Shown here: one piece after another, positions 18,912-27,550 of the stretch
Numbering within the stretch: position 1 is the stretch's first letter
Layout of the letters: each line of letters opens with the position of its first letter
Assembly (NCBI RefSeq): GCF_002875945.1
Contig: NZ_MCZK01000176.1
Coordinates: forward strand, 1-58,524
DNA length: 58,524 nt
Origin: Vibrio lentus
GTDB lineage: Bacteria; Pseudomonadota; Gammaproteobacteria; Enterobacterales; Vibrionaceae
Direction of reading: 5' to 3'
Program-made: the position numbers and the translations under genes
The notes under the pieces: model-generated
The model's input: the letters and a program-made list of their open reading frames with translations, nothing else
What the model was told of the DNA's origin: nothing
Databases searched by the model: none

Positions 18912-18948
18912 ATCGTTTGTAATTATCGTTATCATGGATAAAACCTAT
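18912..18948 (-). promoter_or_regulatory. Candidate OxyR site upstream of katA
   Basis: On the minus strand the arrangement is ATAG-N7-CCAT-N7-ATAA-N7-CGAT. The OxyR pattern is ATAG-N7-CTAT-N7-ATAG-N7-CTAT, so 13 of 16 positions match with exact spacing. A -10-like TATATT follows, toward katA. Confidence 0.6.
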
Positions 18949-19068
18949 CAAATTAATGATCTAAATCATAATCATTCAACATTGATAATAGTATTTACAA
19001 TATAATAATCATAAGGTTAGGTAACATCACAACCAAAGTTTGAATTCACTAATTCTTATAACAACTCA

Positions 19069-20256
19069 CTATTTTTGCGATATTCTGTGACCTAACCGTA
19101 AAGTCGCAGCGATATTTCTTGCCGTTCTTGTTAAGTTAAGTTCCGCCTCTTGTAATACTTTTTCTAAAGTTTGTGGCGATCTTACCGTCCCAAACAAGCT
19201 GCTCATTTCACCATAAAGCGCTTCTACGTCTGTACCTAAAGATCCGGCAATCCCTATGGTTGGGATACCTTGCAAGCTCGCACGTTTGGCAATGCCATAA
19301 GGTGTTTTTCCTTGTAGAGTTTGGTTGTCCATTTGCCCTTCGCCAGTGATCACAAGGTCGGCACCTTTCAACACTTCGTCGGCTTGCAAAACATCCAGTA
19401 CCATCTCGATGCCGGGTTTGATTTGCATATTGAATATCAAACCAAGCCCCATCGGCGTACCACCAGCCGCGCCATAACCCGTGCGCTTGTGAACAGGTTC
19501 ATCGCCACCAACACAATCTTGCGATTCAGCAATTTTTGCAAAGTTCGCAAGCGCAGTATCAAGCATCAATACTTGCTCGGGGGTCGCCCCTTTTTGTGGG
19601 CCGAATATGTGGCTAGCACCGTTATCACCACACAGCTGATTATCCACATCGCACGCGACGATCAGCTCAATACCAGCACAACGTGAATCTAGGTCTGAAA
19701 GGTCAATAGATGCTAACTCCGTTAACACAGCACCACCTCGGCCAAGCTCTTGTCCTTTTCCATCTTGCCCTTTACTAACTAACAAGCGTCCACCTAACGC
19801 TTGTACAATGCCTGCACCACCATCGTTAGTCGCACTGCCGCCTAATCCAAGAATGATGGTTTGAGCGCCCTGCTCTATCGCTTCTAAAATCAACTGTCCT
19901 GTTCCAAAAGACGAAGCAATCAACGGATCACGTTGCTCTGGTGTCAATAAATCCAAACCAGATGCGGCAGCAATTTCAATCAATGCCGTTTTGTTGGGGT
20001 TGCGATCGGATTGTTCAAGCATCGCCCATTCAGCATTAACCAATGCGCCCAACGGCCCTTCTACTTGGTGGGTTCGCTTTTGTCCTGCTAAACCTTGTAG
20101 CAATACATCTACTGTACCTTCGCCACCATCAGCCAAAGGTAAAGTCACATAGTCAGCGTCAGGAAAGATTTCACGAAAGCCCTTTTCAATACACGCCGCC
20201 ACCGATACCGCCGATAGAGATTCTTTAAACGAGTCTGGTGCAATAACAATTTTCAT
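19069..20256 (-). CDS. garK: Glycerate 2-kinase (GarK/GlxK family)
   Basis: 395-residue cytoplasmic kinase phosphorylating D-glycerate to 2-phosphoglycerate. The N-terminus MKIVIAPDSFKESL, the block LPLADGGEGTVD near 42 and LGGSATNDGG near 135 are diagnostic. Slightly longer than E. coli GarK (381). It lies downstream of the GntP permease in the acid-sugar operon, separated by 112 bp holding a terminator-like hairpin. The four-carbon pathway itself should not need this step, so glycerate may be a second substrate or a by-product. Confidence 0.9.
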   Translation of the reverse strand: MKIVIAPDSFKESLSAVSVAACIEKGFREIFPDADYVTLPLADGGEGTVDVLLQGLAGQKRTHQVEGPLGALVNAEWAMLEQSDRNPNKTALIEIAAASGLDLLTPEQRDPLIASSFGTGQLILEAIEQGAQTIILGLGGSATNDGGAGIVQALGGRLLVSKGQDGKGQELGRGGAVLTELASIDLSDLDSRCAGIELIVACDVDNQLCGDNGASHIFGPQKGATPEQVLMLDTALANFAKIAESQDCVGGDEPVHKRTGYGAAGGTPMGLGLIFNMQIKPGIEMVLDVLQADEVLKGADLVITGEGQMDNQTLQGKTPYGIAKRASLQGIPTIGIAGSLGTDVEALYGEMSSLFGTVRSPQTLEKVLQEAELNLTRTARNIAATLRLGHRISQK

Positions 20257-20299
20257 ACTGAGAGATCCAAAGAATATTAGTTTTAATGAGTGCCCGATC

Positions 20300-20347
20300 C
20301 AAAAATGCCCCTATTGAAGATCAGCAAGCTAATCACTTAATAGGGGC
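20300..20347 (-). terminator. Terminator-like hairpin between the GntP permease and glycerate kinase genes
   Basis: On the minus strand GCCCCTATT and AATAGGGGC form a perfect 9-bp stem around a 23-nt loop, followed by ATTTTT. It would attenuate transcription into the glycerate kinase gene. The large loop makes its strength uncertain. Confidence 0.65.
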
Positions 20348-20368
20348 AGTATATAAAGGTCAGCAGTA

Positions 20369-21823
20369 TTAGTTAGTAACGGCTGTCTTTACTTGTGATT
20401 TCTCTTTGCTTTTTAGCCACACAAATACAGCACCTAGAACCGCAATTGGAATAAGTGGGTCAATCAGCGTACCGCCTTTACCAAACACTAGGTTAAGAAT
20501 CATGATGATGCTTGCACCAATCGCCCATGCGATGGTTGAAGACACAGACCAGATCTTGATTTGGTCTGCAAGTTCAGTAATACCTAGCGTGCGGTTGATG
20601 ATATGGAAGTATGAATCGTTCAGGTGAGAGAAGCCTACTGGCCCTACCGCACAAGCCAGTGCTACGAACACAGGGTCTAGACCTAACGTTTCGACTAGAG
20701 GCAGTGTCATCGTTGCTGCAACCATCATTGATGCCGTTGCTGAACCTTGGATTAAGCGAAGCATTGATGCGATGGCTAACGGAACTAATAGTGGAGGAAT
20801 CCCGCTGCTCGCAATCGCTTCTGCTACTTGAGGGCCAGCACCTGATGCTTTAAGTACTGCACCCATTGCGCCACCACAACCAGTCACTACAAGAATTAGA
20901 CCCGTAGTAGACAGAGCATCATCCATAGAGCTAACCATGTCTTTACGTTCAATATGGCGAGTAAGGCCGTATAGTGCCATAAGAACACCAATACCAACCG
21001 CAACTACAGGATTACCAATTAAAGAGATCACAGTGTGCATTGCGCTGTCACCCTGACCAACAAGTGTGTTGATTAGGATAAAGGCGATTGGAAGAAGGAT
21101 TGGACCAAATGATAAGAAGTTACTTGGCAGTTCTTTGTCATCCGTCTCCTTTACTTTTTCTAGGTTTGCCCAATCAGCTTGGTTAGTGATCCATGTTTCA
21201 CCGTTTGGTACGCGGTAGTACTCGTTACCTACTCGGCGAATATAAATCATAGAAAGCAGCATCATAGGGATAGAAACCATCAACCCCCAAAGCATGTACT
21301 CACCTAGGTCTACACCTAGAATACCCGCAACCGCAACCGGACCTGGTGTTGGTGGCACAAGTGCGTGAGTGATCAGGAGACCAAGCGCTAGCGTCACACC
21401 CAAGCCAACCGCAGACTTACCCGTATCACGTGAAATTGCGCGAACAAGAGAGTGCAAAATGATGTACGCAGAATCACAGAAAACCGGAATAGCGACAAGT
21501 ACACCTGTAAAACCTAGTGCTAAATCTTCACGACCTTTACCACACAGCTTTACAAACGTTTTTGCCATTCTAACAGCGGCACCAGAACGCTCGAAACACG
21601 CGCCCATGATAACGCCGAATGCGATGATCAAACCAATGCCACCAAGCACACCACCAAAGCCCGCTTTGATTGCGTTGATCAACTCTGTTGGTGCCATACC
21701 AGCAAACAGACCCATGATGATACTGGCAATAATCATAGCAAGCGCGACTGGGATTCTCGTTTTAATGATCATACCCATCATGGCTAAGATGCCAATTACA
21801 ATGCCTATCAGTGCTCCATCCAT
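20369..21823 (-). CDS. ygbN: GntP-family acid-sugar permease (YgbN-like)
   Basis: 484 residues from MDGALIGIVIGIL, chosen because AAAGGAATA precedes it; a longer in-frame start adds 26 hydrophilic residues without support. About 12 hydrophobic segments, with the GntP-type loops PTPGPVAVAGILG near 165 and the GNPVVAVGIGV region. It is an inner-membrane proton symporter of the gluconate family. In E. coli the equivalent of this position is ygbN. The substrate should be a four-carbon sugar acid such as threonate; this is inferred from operon context. Confidence 0.88.
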   Translation of the reverse strand: MDGALIGIVIGILAMMGMIIKTRIPVALAMIIASIIMGLFAGMAPTELINAIKAGFGGVLGGIGLIIAFGVIMGACFERSGAAVRMAKTFVKLCGKGREDLALGFTGVLVAIPVFCDSAYIILHSLVRAISRDTGKSAVGLGVTLALGLLITHALVPPTPGPVAVAGILGVDLGEYMLWGLMVSIPMMLLSMIYIRRVGNEYYRVPNGETWITNQADWANLEKVKETDDKELPSNFLSFGPILLPIAFILINTLVGQGDSAMHTVISLIGNPVVAVGIGVLMALYGLTRHIERKDMVSSMDDALSTTGLILVVTGCGGAMGAVLKASGAGPQVAEAIASSGIPPLLVPLAIASMLRLIQGSATASMMVAATMTLPLVETLGLDPVFVALACAVGPVGFSHLNDSYFHIINRTLGITELADQIKIWSVSSTIAWAIGASIIMILNLVFGKGGTLIDPLIPIAVLGAVFVWLKSKEKSQVKTAVTN

Positions 21824-21877
21824 TTTTATATTCCTTTTGTCTCTTTCTTCATTCTTATGAAAATTGTAGGGGGGCAT

Positions 21878-21901
21878 ATGGGTGATATCGGGGTCACCCA
21901 T
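21878..21901 (-). repeat. Inverted repeat ahead of the GntP permease gene
   Basis: ATGGGTGA-N8-TCACCCAT, perfect 8-bp arms, within the 180-bp gap between otnI and the permease and without a T-run. It may be an mRNA processing or stability hairpin, or an operator. Confidence 0.5.
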
Positions 21902-22003
21902 TGCACTTTATCGTTATGTGTTGGCTTGTTTATAAAGCCGTTTTTTATCTAAATCAGTTTTTTACTTGTATGATTCGTTACGTATAACGCCTTTCATACC
22001 GTG

Positions 22004-22780
22004 CTATAAGTAACTTTTTACCCAACCAAGTCCCTCTTCAGTCGTACCTCTTGGGTTGTATTCGCAACCAATCCATCCTTGGTAACCTGAATCATCTAGA
22101 ACATTAAATAAATGTGGGTAATTCAGCTCGCCTTCCGATGGTTCGTGCCTTTCTGGTACAGAAGCGATTTGAATATGACCGGTATAAGCAGCAACCTCGC
22201 GAATCAAAGTACTTAAGTCGCCATCCATGATTTGCGCGTGGTACAGGTCGAGTTGCAGTTTCACATTTGACCTATCGACCAACTTAATAAGTTCGACAGC
22301 ATCACGTTGGTGAGCAACGAAGTAATTAGGAACATCACGGCTATTCAGCGGTTCAATCATCAATTCAATGCCTTGCTCAGCAAACTTATCTGCGGCAAAA
22401 CGAATGTTTGAGATGAAGGTTTCAACGTGTTGTTGTCCCGTGAAGTTCGCATCATGTAGACCCGACATCGCATGGACTTTTTTGCAGTTCAGAGCTTTAG
22501 CGTACATAAGTGCGGTATCAACACTGGCTTTAAACTCATCTTCACGGCCAGGAATCGCTGCAAAGCCACGTTCGCCTGCGTCCCAATCACCTGGAGGCAT
22601 ATTAAAAAGTGCTTGTTCAAAACCAAATTTCTGCATTTTTGCTGCAAGCTCTTCGGCCTCAAATGCATAAGGGAATAGGTATTCAACTGCTTTGAAACCC
22701 GCTTTGTGTGCCTTCTCAAAACGGTCTAGAAATGGCACTTCTGTGAATAACATCGTTAAGTTTGCTGCGAACTTAGCCAT
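22004..22780 (-). CDS. otnI: 2-oxo-tetronate isomerase OtnI
   Basis: 258-residue xylose-isomerase-like TIM barrel of the hydroxypyruvate isomerase/OtnI family, interconverting 2-oxo- and 3-oxo-tetronate. Family blocks are MPPGDWDAGERGFAA near 75, MIEPLNSRDVPNYF near 147 and LQLDLYHAQ near 180, containing metal-binding Glu/Asp/His residues. It overlaps the otnC stop by one base (TAATG), showing translational coupling. Equivalent to E. coli ygbM. Confidence 0.92.
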   Translation of the reverse strand: MAKFAANLTMLFTEVPFLDRFEKAHKAGFKAVEYLFPYAFEAEELAAKMQKFGFEQALFNMPPGDWDAGERGFAAIPGREDEFKASVDTALMYAKALNCKKVHAMSGLHDANFTGQQHVETFISNIRFAADKFAEQGIELMIEPLNSRDVPNYFVAHQRDAVELIKLVDRSNVKLQLDLYHAQIMDGDLSTLIREVAAYTGHIQIASVPERHEPSEGELNYPHLFNVLDDSGYQGWIGCEYNPRGTTEEGLGWVKSYL

Positions 22781-23427
22781 TATTTGCCTCTCCCTTTTAA
22801 ATCCATCACTTCTTCGTCCGTTAGGTAACGGATATCATTCCCTTTCAATAAGAATGCTAATTTGGCGGTCTCTTCTAGCTCTTCAGCGTTATCAACGGCA
22901 TCAACAAAGTCAGTGCCTGTTACTACTGGGCCGTGATTCGCCAACAAAAAGGCTCGGTAATCGCCAGCTCGCTTTGCAAGCTCTTCAGCGATTTGTGGGT
23001 CACCGGGGCGTAGGTAAGGAATCACTGGTAACTCACCAATTCTCATCACGAAATACGGTGTGAAAGCCTTAATCGCGTTGTTACGATCTAGCCCTTCAAG
23101 GCAAGACAGTGCAGTTAGGTATGTAGAGTGCAGATGCACAATCGCATTGCACTCTGCATTGTTTCTATAAATCGCTAAGTGGAACGCGGCTTCTTTTGAT
23201 GGCTTCTTACCTGATATATGGTTGCCATCGATATCGACAACCGACAATTCCTCAGCCACAAGACGACCAAACGAAGAACCTGTTGGTGTTGCTAGGAAAT
23301 GTCCATTTGGTAATTTGATAGATAGGTTACCTGCACCACCTGTCGCGTAACCTCGTTCGAACATTGAACGAGCGAGCGTTACCATTTGCTCTCTTAACTG
23401 CTGCTCGTTCATCAAAATTTTACTCAT
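22780..23427 (-). CDS. otnC: 3-oxo-tetronate 4-phosphate decarboxylase OtnC
   Basis: 215-residue class II aldolase/adducin-fold enzyme. It converts 3-oxo-tetronate 4-phosphate to dihydroxyacetone phosphate and CO2. The zinc ligands are His98 and His100 in VHLHS and His165 in ANHGP, with the catalytic acid in SKEAAFH (Glu79). It lies 11 nt after otnK and overlaps otnI by 1 nt. Equivalent to E. coli ygbL. Confidence 0.92.
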   Translation of the reverse strand: MSKILMNEQQLREQMVTLARSMFERGYATGGAGNLSIKLPNGHFLATPTGSSFGRLVAEELSVVDIDGNHISGKKPSKEAAFHLAIYRNNAECNAIVHLHSTYLTALSCLEGLDRNNAIKAFTPYFVMRIGELPVIPYLRPGDPQIAEELAKRAGDYRAFLLANHGPVVTGTDFVDAVDNAEELEETAKLAFLLKGNDIRYLTDEEVMDLKGRGK

Positions 23428-23438
23428 CTGAATCTCGC

Positions 23439-24695
23439 TTATGAAAAGAATGACTGCGCTTTAGCGAAGAAGTTTTCATCGCCAAAGTTGCCCGATTTAA
23501 GCGCTAGCGAAAGCTCACCTTCAACCGACTTAACCCAAGGTACACCCGGTGCGATCTGAGGGCCTATATGGAAACCTTTAACCGCCAAACTTTGCGTCAC
23601 GACACCTGATGTTTCACCACCAGCGACAATGAAGTTTTTCACACCATGTTGTTGTAGTTTGATAACGAGTTGACTAAAAAACTGTTCAACGGCGTGGCTT
23701 GAAGCCTGTGCACCGTATTCTTCTTGAATAGCTCTAAGTGCAGTCGCATCAGCGGTTGCATAGACCAAAGGAGCAAAATCACCTTGGTTGTTAGTCATCA
23801 CCCAATCGAATACTTCATTGGCGTATTGATCGTTGGTTAAGCATGCCTTCACATCGATAGCGAAATGAGGAGAGAGTTGCTTGTAAGCTGTAACTTGTTG
23901 ATTAGTCATTACCGAGCAAGAACCAGAGAACACAACCGTTGGCGCTTTTATTGGGCTACCTGCGTTTTTTGCATCGCTTTGGTCAGCAAGATGTTCAGTC
24001 CAATTTTTTGCGATGCCCGCTGCTAAGCCTGAACCACCAGTGATGAGCTTCAGAGATTTAGCGGCTTGGCCTAACGTCACCAAGTGCTCTGCGTTAAAGG
24101 CATCAACTACCGCATAACGGATGCCTTGAGCTTTTAATTCGTTAAAACGAGCGGTAATTGCATCAGAGCCCTGTTCAATCGTTTGAAAGTTAACCAAACC
24201 AGAAACACCTTTTGATTGTGCATCCATCATTCGAACCACACTTGAATCCGTCATTGGTGTAACAGGGTGATTACGCATACCTGAATCACTGAGCAACTCA
24301 CCAAAAACAAACAAGTGGCCGTTGTAAACCGTGCGACCGTTTATTGGTAATGCAGGGCAAACCATAGTGAAATCTTCGCCAAGCTCAGCCAACAGTGCAT
24401 CAGTTACAGGGCCAATATTGCCCTCAGCCGTGCTGTCAAAGGTCGAGCAATATTTGAAGTAAAACTGTTGGCAGCCTTGAGATTGAAGCCATTTAAGCGC
24501 AGTAACAGAATCAGTAATCGCTTCATCTACCGGACACGAACGAGATTTAAGGCTGATAACAACCGCATCGGCTGCTGCATCAAAATCACCTGTGGGAATG
24601 CCGTTCAATTGAATAGTACGCATCCCGTTTTCAACAAGGAAACCCGCTATATCTGTTGCGCCAGTAAAGTCGTCTGCAATAACACCTAACAACAT
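23439..24695 (-). CDS. otnK: 3-oxo-tetronate kinase OtnK (DUF1537)
   Basis: 418-residue four-carbon acid-sugar kinase phosphorylating 3-oxo-tetronate at C4. The N-terminal substrate domain starts LLGVIADDFTGATDIAGFL, and the C-terminal nucleotide-binding domain has the glycine-rich VAGGETSGVV near 362. Length matches the OtnK group. It starts 2 nt after the ltnD stop, with its ribosome site inside ltnD. Equivalent to E. coli ygbK. Confidence 0.93.
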   Translation of the reverse strand: MLLGVIADDFTGATDIAGFLVENGMRTIQLNGIPTGDFDAAADAVVISLKSRSCPVDEAITDSVTALKWLQSQGCQQFYFKYCSTFDSTAEGNIGPVTDALLAELGEDFTMVCPALPINGRTVYNGHLFVFGELLSDSGMRNHPVTPMTDSSVVRMMDAQSKGVSGLVNFQTIEQGSDAITARFNELKAQGIRYAVVDAFNAEHLVTLGQAAKSLKLITGGSGLAAGIAKNWTEHLADQSDAKNAGSPIKAPTVVFSGSCSVMTNQQVTAYKQLSPHFAIDVKACLTNDQYANEVFDWVMTNNQGDFAPLVYATADATALRAIQEEYGAQASSHAVEQFFSQLVIKLQQHGVKNFIVAGGETSGVVTQSLAVKGFHIGPQIAPGVPWVKSVEGELSLALKSGNFGDENFFAKAQSFFS

Positions 24696-24697
24696 GA

Positions 24698-25612
24698 TTA
24701 CTTCTCCACTTTTGGTGTGTTAACACCTGGTAGGTCAATGCCTTGAAACACTTTTATCACAGCGCTGTCGTCTTCTTGACCAAAGCCAGCATTACTCGCA
24801 CTCACGAACATATTCAGTGCTGCACTTGATAGAGGAAGTGGGAATTTCAGGTCTTGAGCGGTATCCGATACCAAGTTTAAATCCTTAACAAAGATATCGA
24901 CCATAGATTTTGGAGAGTAGTCACCATCAACAACGTGCTTCATTCGATTCTCGAACATCCAAGAATTGCCCGCCGCATTGGTTACTACGTTGTACATCAG
25001 ATCTAGAGGGATGTTTGCGCGTGCCGCTAATGCCATCGCTTCCGCTCCTGCAGCAATGTGAACACCTGCAAGTAACTGATGAATAATCTTCACAGTCGCG
25101 CCAAGTCCAATCGCTTCGCCAATGTTGTAGACTTTTGCAGCGGTTGCATCGAGTACAGGAGCCAGAGCTTCGAATGTGCTTACTGCACCTGAAGCCATGA
25201 TGGTCATTTCACCAGCTTCTGCTTTTACTGCACCACCTGAAACGGGCGCATCAAGCATCACAAGGCCGTACTCAGATAACTGAGCTTCGATTTGTTTTGC
25301 GTCTTTCGCGGAAATTGTCGCCGATACCATAACTGGCGTATTAGGTCTTAATGCCGCCGCGAGGCCTGTTTTGAACAGCACCGTATCAGCTTGAACAGCG
25401 TTCACAACCAATACCAAAACAGAATCGAGTTTGTCTGCAAACTCCACCGCACTGGTTGATACCGCTTTTGCGCCATATTCACCCAAGGTTTCAAGCGCTT
25501 GTGGATTCAAATCAAAACCATATACATCAAGCCCTGCACGTACACATGACTTAGCTGCACCCATACCCATAGAACCTAAACCGATAACACCAACAGATTG
25601 AACTTCACTCAT
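24698..25612 (-). CDS. ltnD: L-threonate dehydrogenase LtnD
   Basis: 304-residue member of the beta-hydroxyacid dehydrogenase family. It oxidises L-threonate to 2-oxo-tetronate with NAD. The Rossmann motif is GVIGLGSMGMG near residue 10; the substrate loop APVSGGAVKAEAGEMTIMASG is near 122 and the catalytic Lys block KIIHQLLAG near 173. First gene of the ltnD-otnK-otnC-otnI-permease operon, divergent from the DeoR regulator. Equivalent to E. coli ygbJ. The exact stereochemistry of the substrate is inferred. Confidence 0.9.
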   Translation of the reverse strand: MSEVQSVGVIGLGSMGMGAAKSCVRAGLDVYGFDLNPQALETLGEYGAKAVSTSAVEFADKLDSVLVLVVNAVQADTVLFKTGLAAALRPNTPVMVSATISAKDAKQIEAQLSEYGLVMLDAPVSGGAVKAEAGEMTIMASGAVSTFEALAPVLDATAAKVYNIGEAIGLGATVKIIHQLLAGVHIAAGAEAMALAARANIPLDLMYNVVTNAAGNSWMFENRMKHVVDGDYSPKSMVDIFVKDLNLVSDTAQDLKFPLPLSSAALNMFVSASNAGFGQEDDSAVIKVFQGIDLPGVNTPKVEK

Positions 25613-25695
25613 AACAAGATGCCTTTCACGTAATTATTGAATTCTAGATTTGTTAATTCTTGTTTATGTTTGTGATTATATGTGAAGCAACCGAA

Positions 25696-25717
25696 TGCGA
25701 CTTAGTGATAAGTCACA
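25696..25717. promoter_or_regulatory. Palindromic operator candidate between ltnD and its regulator
   Basis: TGCGACTTA-GTGA-TAAGTCACA, 9-bp arms with one mismatch, in the 280-bp divergent region. It is the best candidate site for the adjacent DeoR regulator. The same region also has a direct repeat of ACAGATATTC at 25817 and 25827. Confidence 0.5.
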
Positions 25718-25892
25718 TTTTTAACAAAAGTTAACAAGCAAAGATAATTTAACCCTTTCGAGGCATTTGATAATGGTAATTTCGGCGGCTATCACAGTTC
25801 TAATTACTATTTAACAACAGATATTCACAGATATTCACAACATCGCGAAAGATTGATAGGATGATGAAAAATAAGAACATAGAAGAAGAATC

Positions 25893-26651
25893 ATGATTCC
25901 AGCGGAACGTCAGAGAACCATTTTGTCACTGTTATCACACCAAGAAGTGATCAGTATTTCTGAGCTCATTGAGCACCTAGAGGTGTCTCATATGACCATT
26001 CGTCGAGATATCGTAAAGCTAGAAACATCTGGGAAAGTGATTTCTGTTTCGGGTGGCGTGCAGCTAACTAAGGCACTTCACAGCGAGTTATCCCACGATA
26101 TTAAAGTAGAGCAACAGTCCAGTGAAAAGGCTCAAATTGGCCAATTGGCTGCACAGTTAGTTCCTGAGTTCTCGACTATCTACCTAGATGCAGGAACAAC
26201 TTCTTTGGAGATCGCCCATCAACTTGCTGGTCGTGATGACCTACTGATTATTACCAATGACTTTGCGATTGCCGCATACCTAATGAACAACACACAATCT
26301 GAGATTTACCATACTGGTGGCAAGATTGATCGTGAAAATCAATCTAGTATTGGGGGGAAAGTGGCTGAGTTCTTGGCAGGGATGAATATTGATATCGCGT
26401 TTATCTCTTCTTCATCTTGGAATCTAAAAGGGCTATCAACACCTTGTGAAAATAAGGTATTAGTCAAACAAGCCATTGTTCAAGCAGCTAATACTAACTA
26501 TCTGATTTCAGACTCAACCAAGTACGGGCGCATCGCTACTTTCCACGCCTTAGATTTAAGTGCGCTTGATGGTGTGATCACCGACATTGATCTTTCAAGT
26601 AGCGTAATTGATGAACTTCAAGACAAAGGTATCAAGGTCATTAATTCATAA
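25893..26651 (+). CDS. ygbI: DeoR-family regulator of the threonate operon (YgbI-like)
   Basis: 252 residues. An N-terminal DeoR helix-turn-helix (SISELIEHLEVSHMTIRRDI, about 21-40) is followed by a sugar-phosphate-binding isomerase-like domain with LDAGTTSLEIA near 103. The ATG follows AAGAAGAAT. Divergent from ltnD exactly as ygbI is from ygbJ in E. coli, so it most likely represses that operon until a pathway phosphate ester accumulates. The effector is not known. Confidence 0.88.
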   Translation: MIPAERQRTILSLLSHQEVISISELIEHLEVSHMTIRRDIVKLETSGKVISVSGGVQLTKALHSELSHDIKVEQQSSEKAQIGQLAAQLVPEFSTIYLDAGTTSLEIAHQLAGRDDLLIITNDFAIAAYLMNNTQSEIYHTGGKIDRENQSSIGGKVAEFLAGMNIDIAFISSSSWNLKGLSTPCENKVLVKQAIVQAANTNYLISDSTKYGRIATFHALDLSALDGVITDIDLSSSVIDELQDKGIKVINS

Positions 26652-26832
26652 CTTCATATCGCGGCTTTATTTCAGGCTTCCGCTATAACATTCGGAGCCT
26701 GACTGCCTCCACGCCAAATACATTCCCTTATCCACTCGACAAAAATAATTCTTACAATTAAGCGTTTATATTCATTAATAATATTGTCATCAGACGGCAT
26801 AATGGTCACAAATCCCTTCAACGAGTCTGGTT

Positions 26833-27294
26833 ATGTTCTACAAGTACCTTTTGCCATTGGCTTTACCACTTATTTTTGTGCTTCCTACGCAGGCCGAAAC
26901 CTTTAATGAGCGAATGGAACGTATCGGACAAGAAAATGCGCTAGCGAAAACCATGACTGACACGCAAGTTAAATTGATACAAAAAGTAGTGCAAACCAAC
27001 CACTGCGCTAAGGTGGCATTAACCCATCACCAACGCATTTTGGGTCAATACCAAGTTGAGACATCCTCTTCCGAGTTGTTCGTCAAATGGCGTAAACTTG
27101 GCAAGCAACTAGACAAAAAATATGAGACCGATTACCCCGGTTATCCAAAGCATGTTTTTCAAGAATATCCGGCAGCCTCAAGCAAAGTCGATGGTTATTT
27201 ATTTGCATTGATCGACAACGGTTTAAACGAACAATCTTGGATCGCCAAAGAATTCAAACAGTGTAAAAGCAACAAGCTGATTTCGAAGGCGTAA
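26833..27294 (+). CDS. Secreted hypothetical protein
   Basis: 153 residues. A signal peptide (MFYKYLLPLALPLIFVLPTQA, cleavage after TQA) precedes a charged, mostly helical domain with two cysteines (in NHCAKVAL and KQCKSNK) that could form a disulfide in the periplasm. I do not recognise the family. It stands alone, 180 bp after the DeoR gene, with a weak ribosome site. Confidence 0.65.
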   Translation: MFYKYLLPLALPLIFVLPTQAETFNERMERIGQENALAKTMTDTQVKLIQKVVQTNHCAKVALTHHQRILGQYQVETSSSELFVKWRKLGKQLDKKYETDYPGYPKHVFQEYPAASSKVDGYLFALIDNGLNEQSWIAKEFKQCKSNKLISKA

Positions 27295-27458
27295 GTGCTA
27301 TTGAGGTCAGACGCGATCCTGGTAAAACCTCTCGCTCTGCTATCAAATCAGTACAACACGAAAAAGAATCTCAAAACCTCGACCACACACGAATGTGTTC
27401 AATGCAGCAAGCCACCACCTCACAAGTGTAGATATTGGATTTACTGCATCTAATCTCA

Positions 27459-27482
27459 GTTTCAATGGCACTCTATTGAAAC
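27459..27482. promoter_or_regulatory. Inverted repeat upstream of the AraC-type gene
   Basis: GTTTCAAT-N8-ATTGAAAC, perfect 8-bp arms about 70 bp before the start codon. A possible autoregulatory site; motif evidence only. Confidence 0.4.
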
Positions 27483-27550
27483 TCAATTGGGATAGGTTAG
27501 TCTCTGAAGCTATATAAGAACAATGGCAATAAAGAGTGGTAAATAAAGCA

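Noticed and set aside
21369..21860. 163-residue frame opposite the GntP permease gene
   Set aside because: Pro/Ile-rich translation typical of the antisense of a membrane protein; the permease on the other strand is certain.
25670..25720. CRP site in the ltnD/regulator gap
   Set aside because: TGTGA- and TCACA-like elements are present but not with the 6-bp spacing CRP needs.
26673..26702. Hairpin after the DeoR gene as terminator
   Set aside because: The stem has a bulge and no T-run follows, so termination is not supported.
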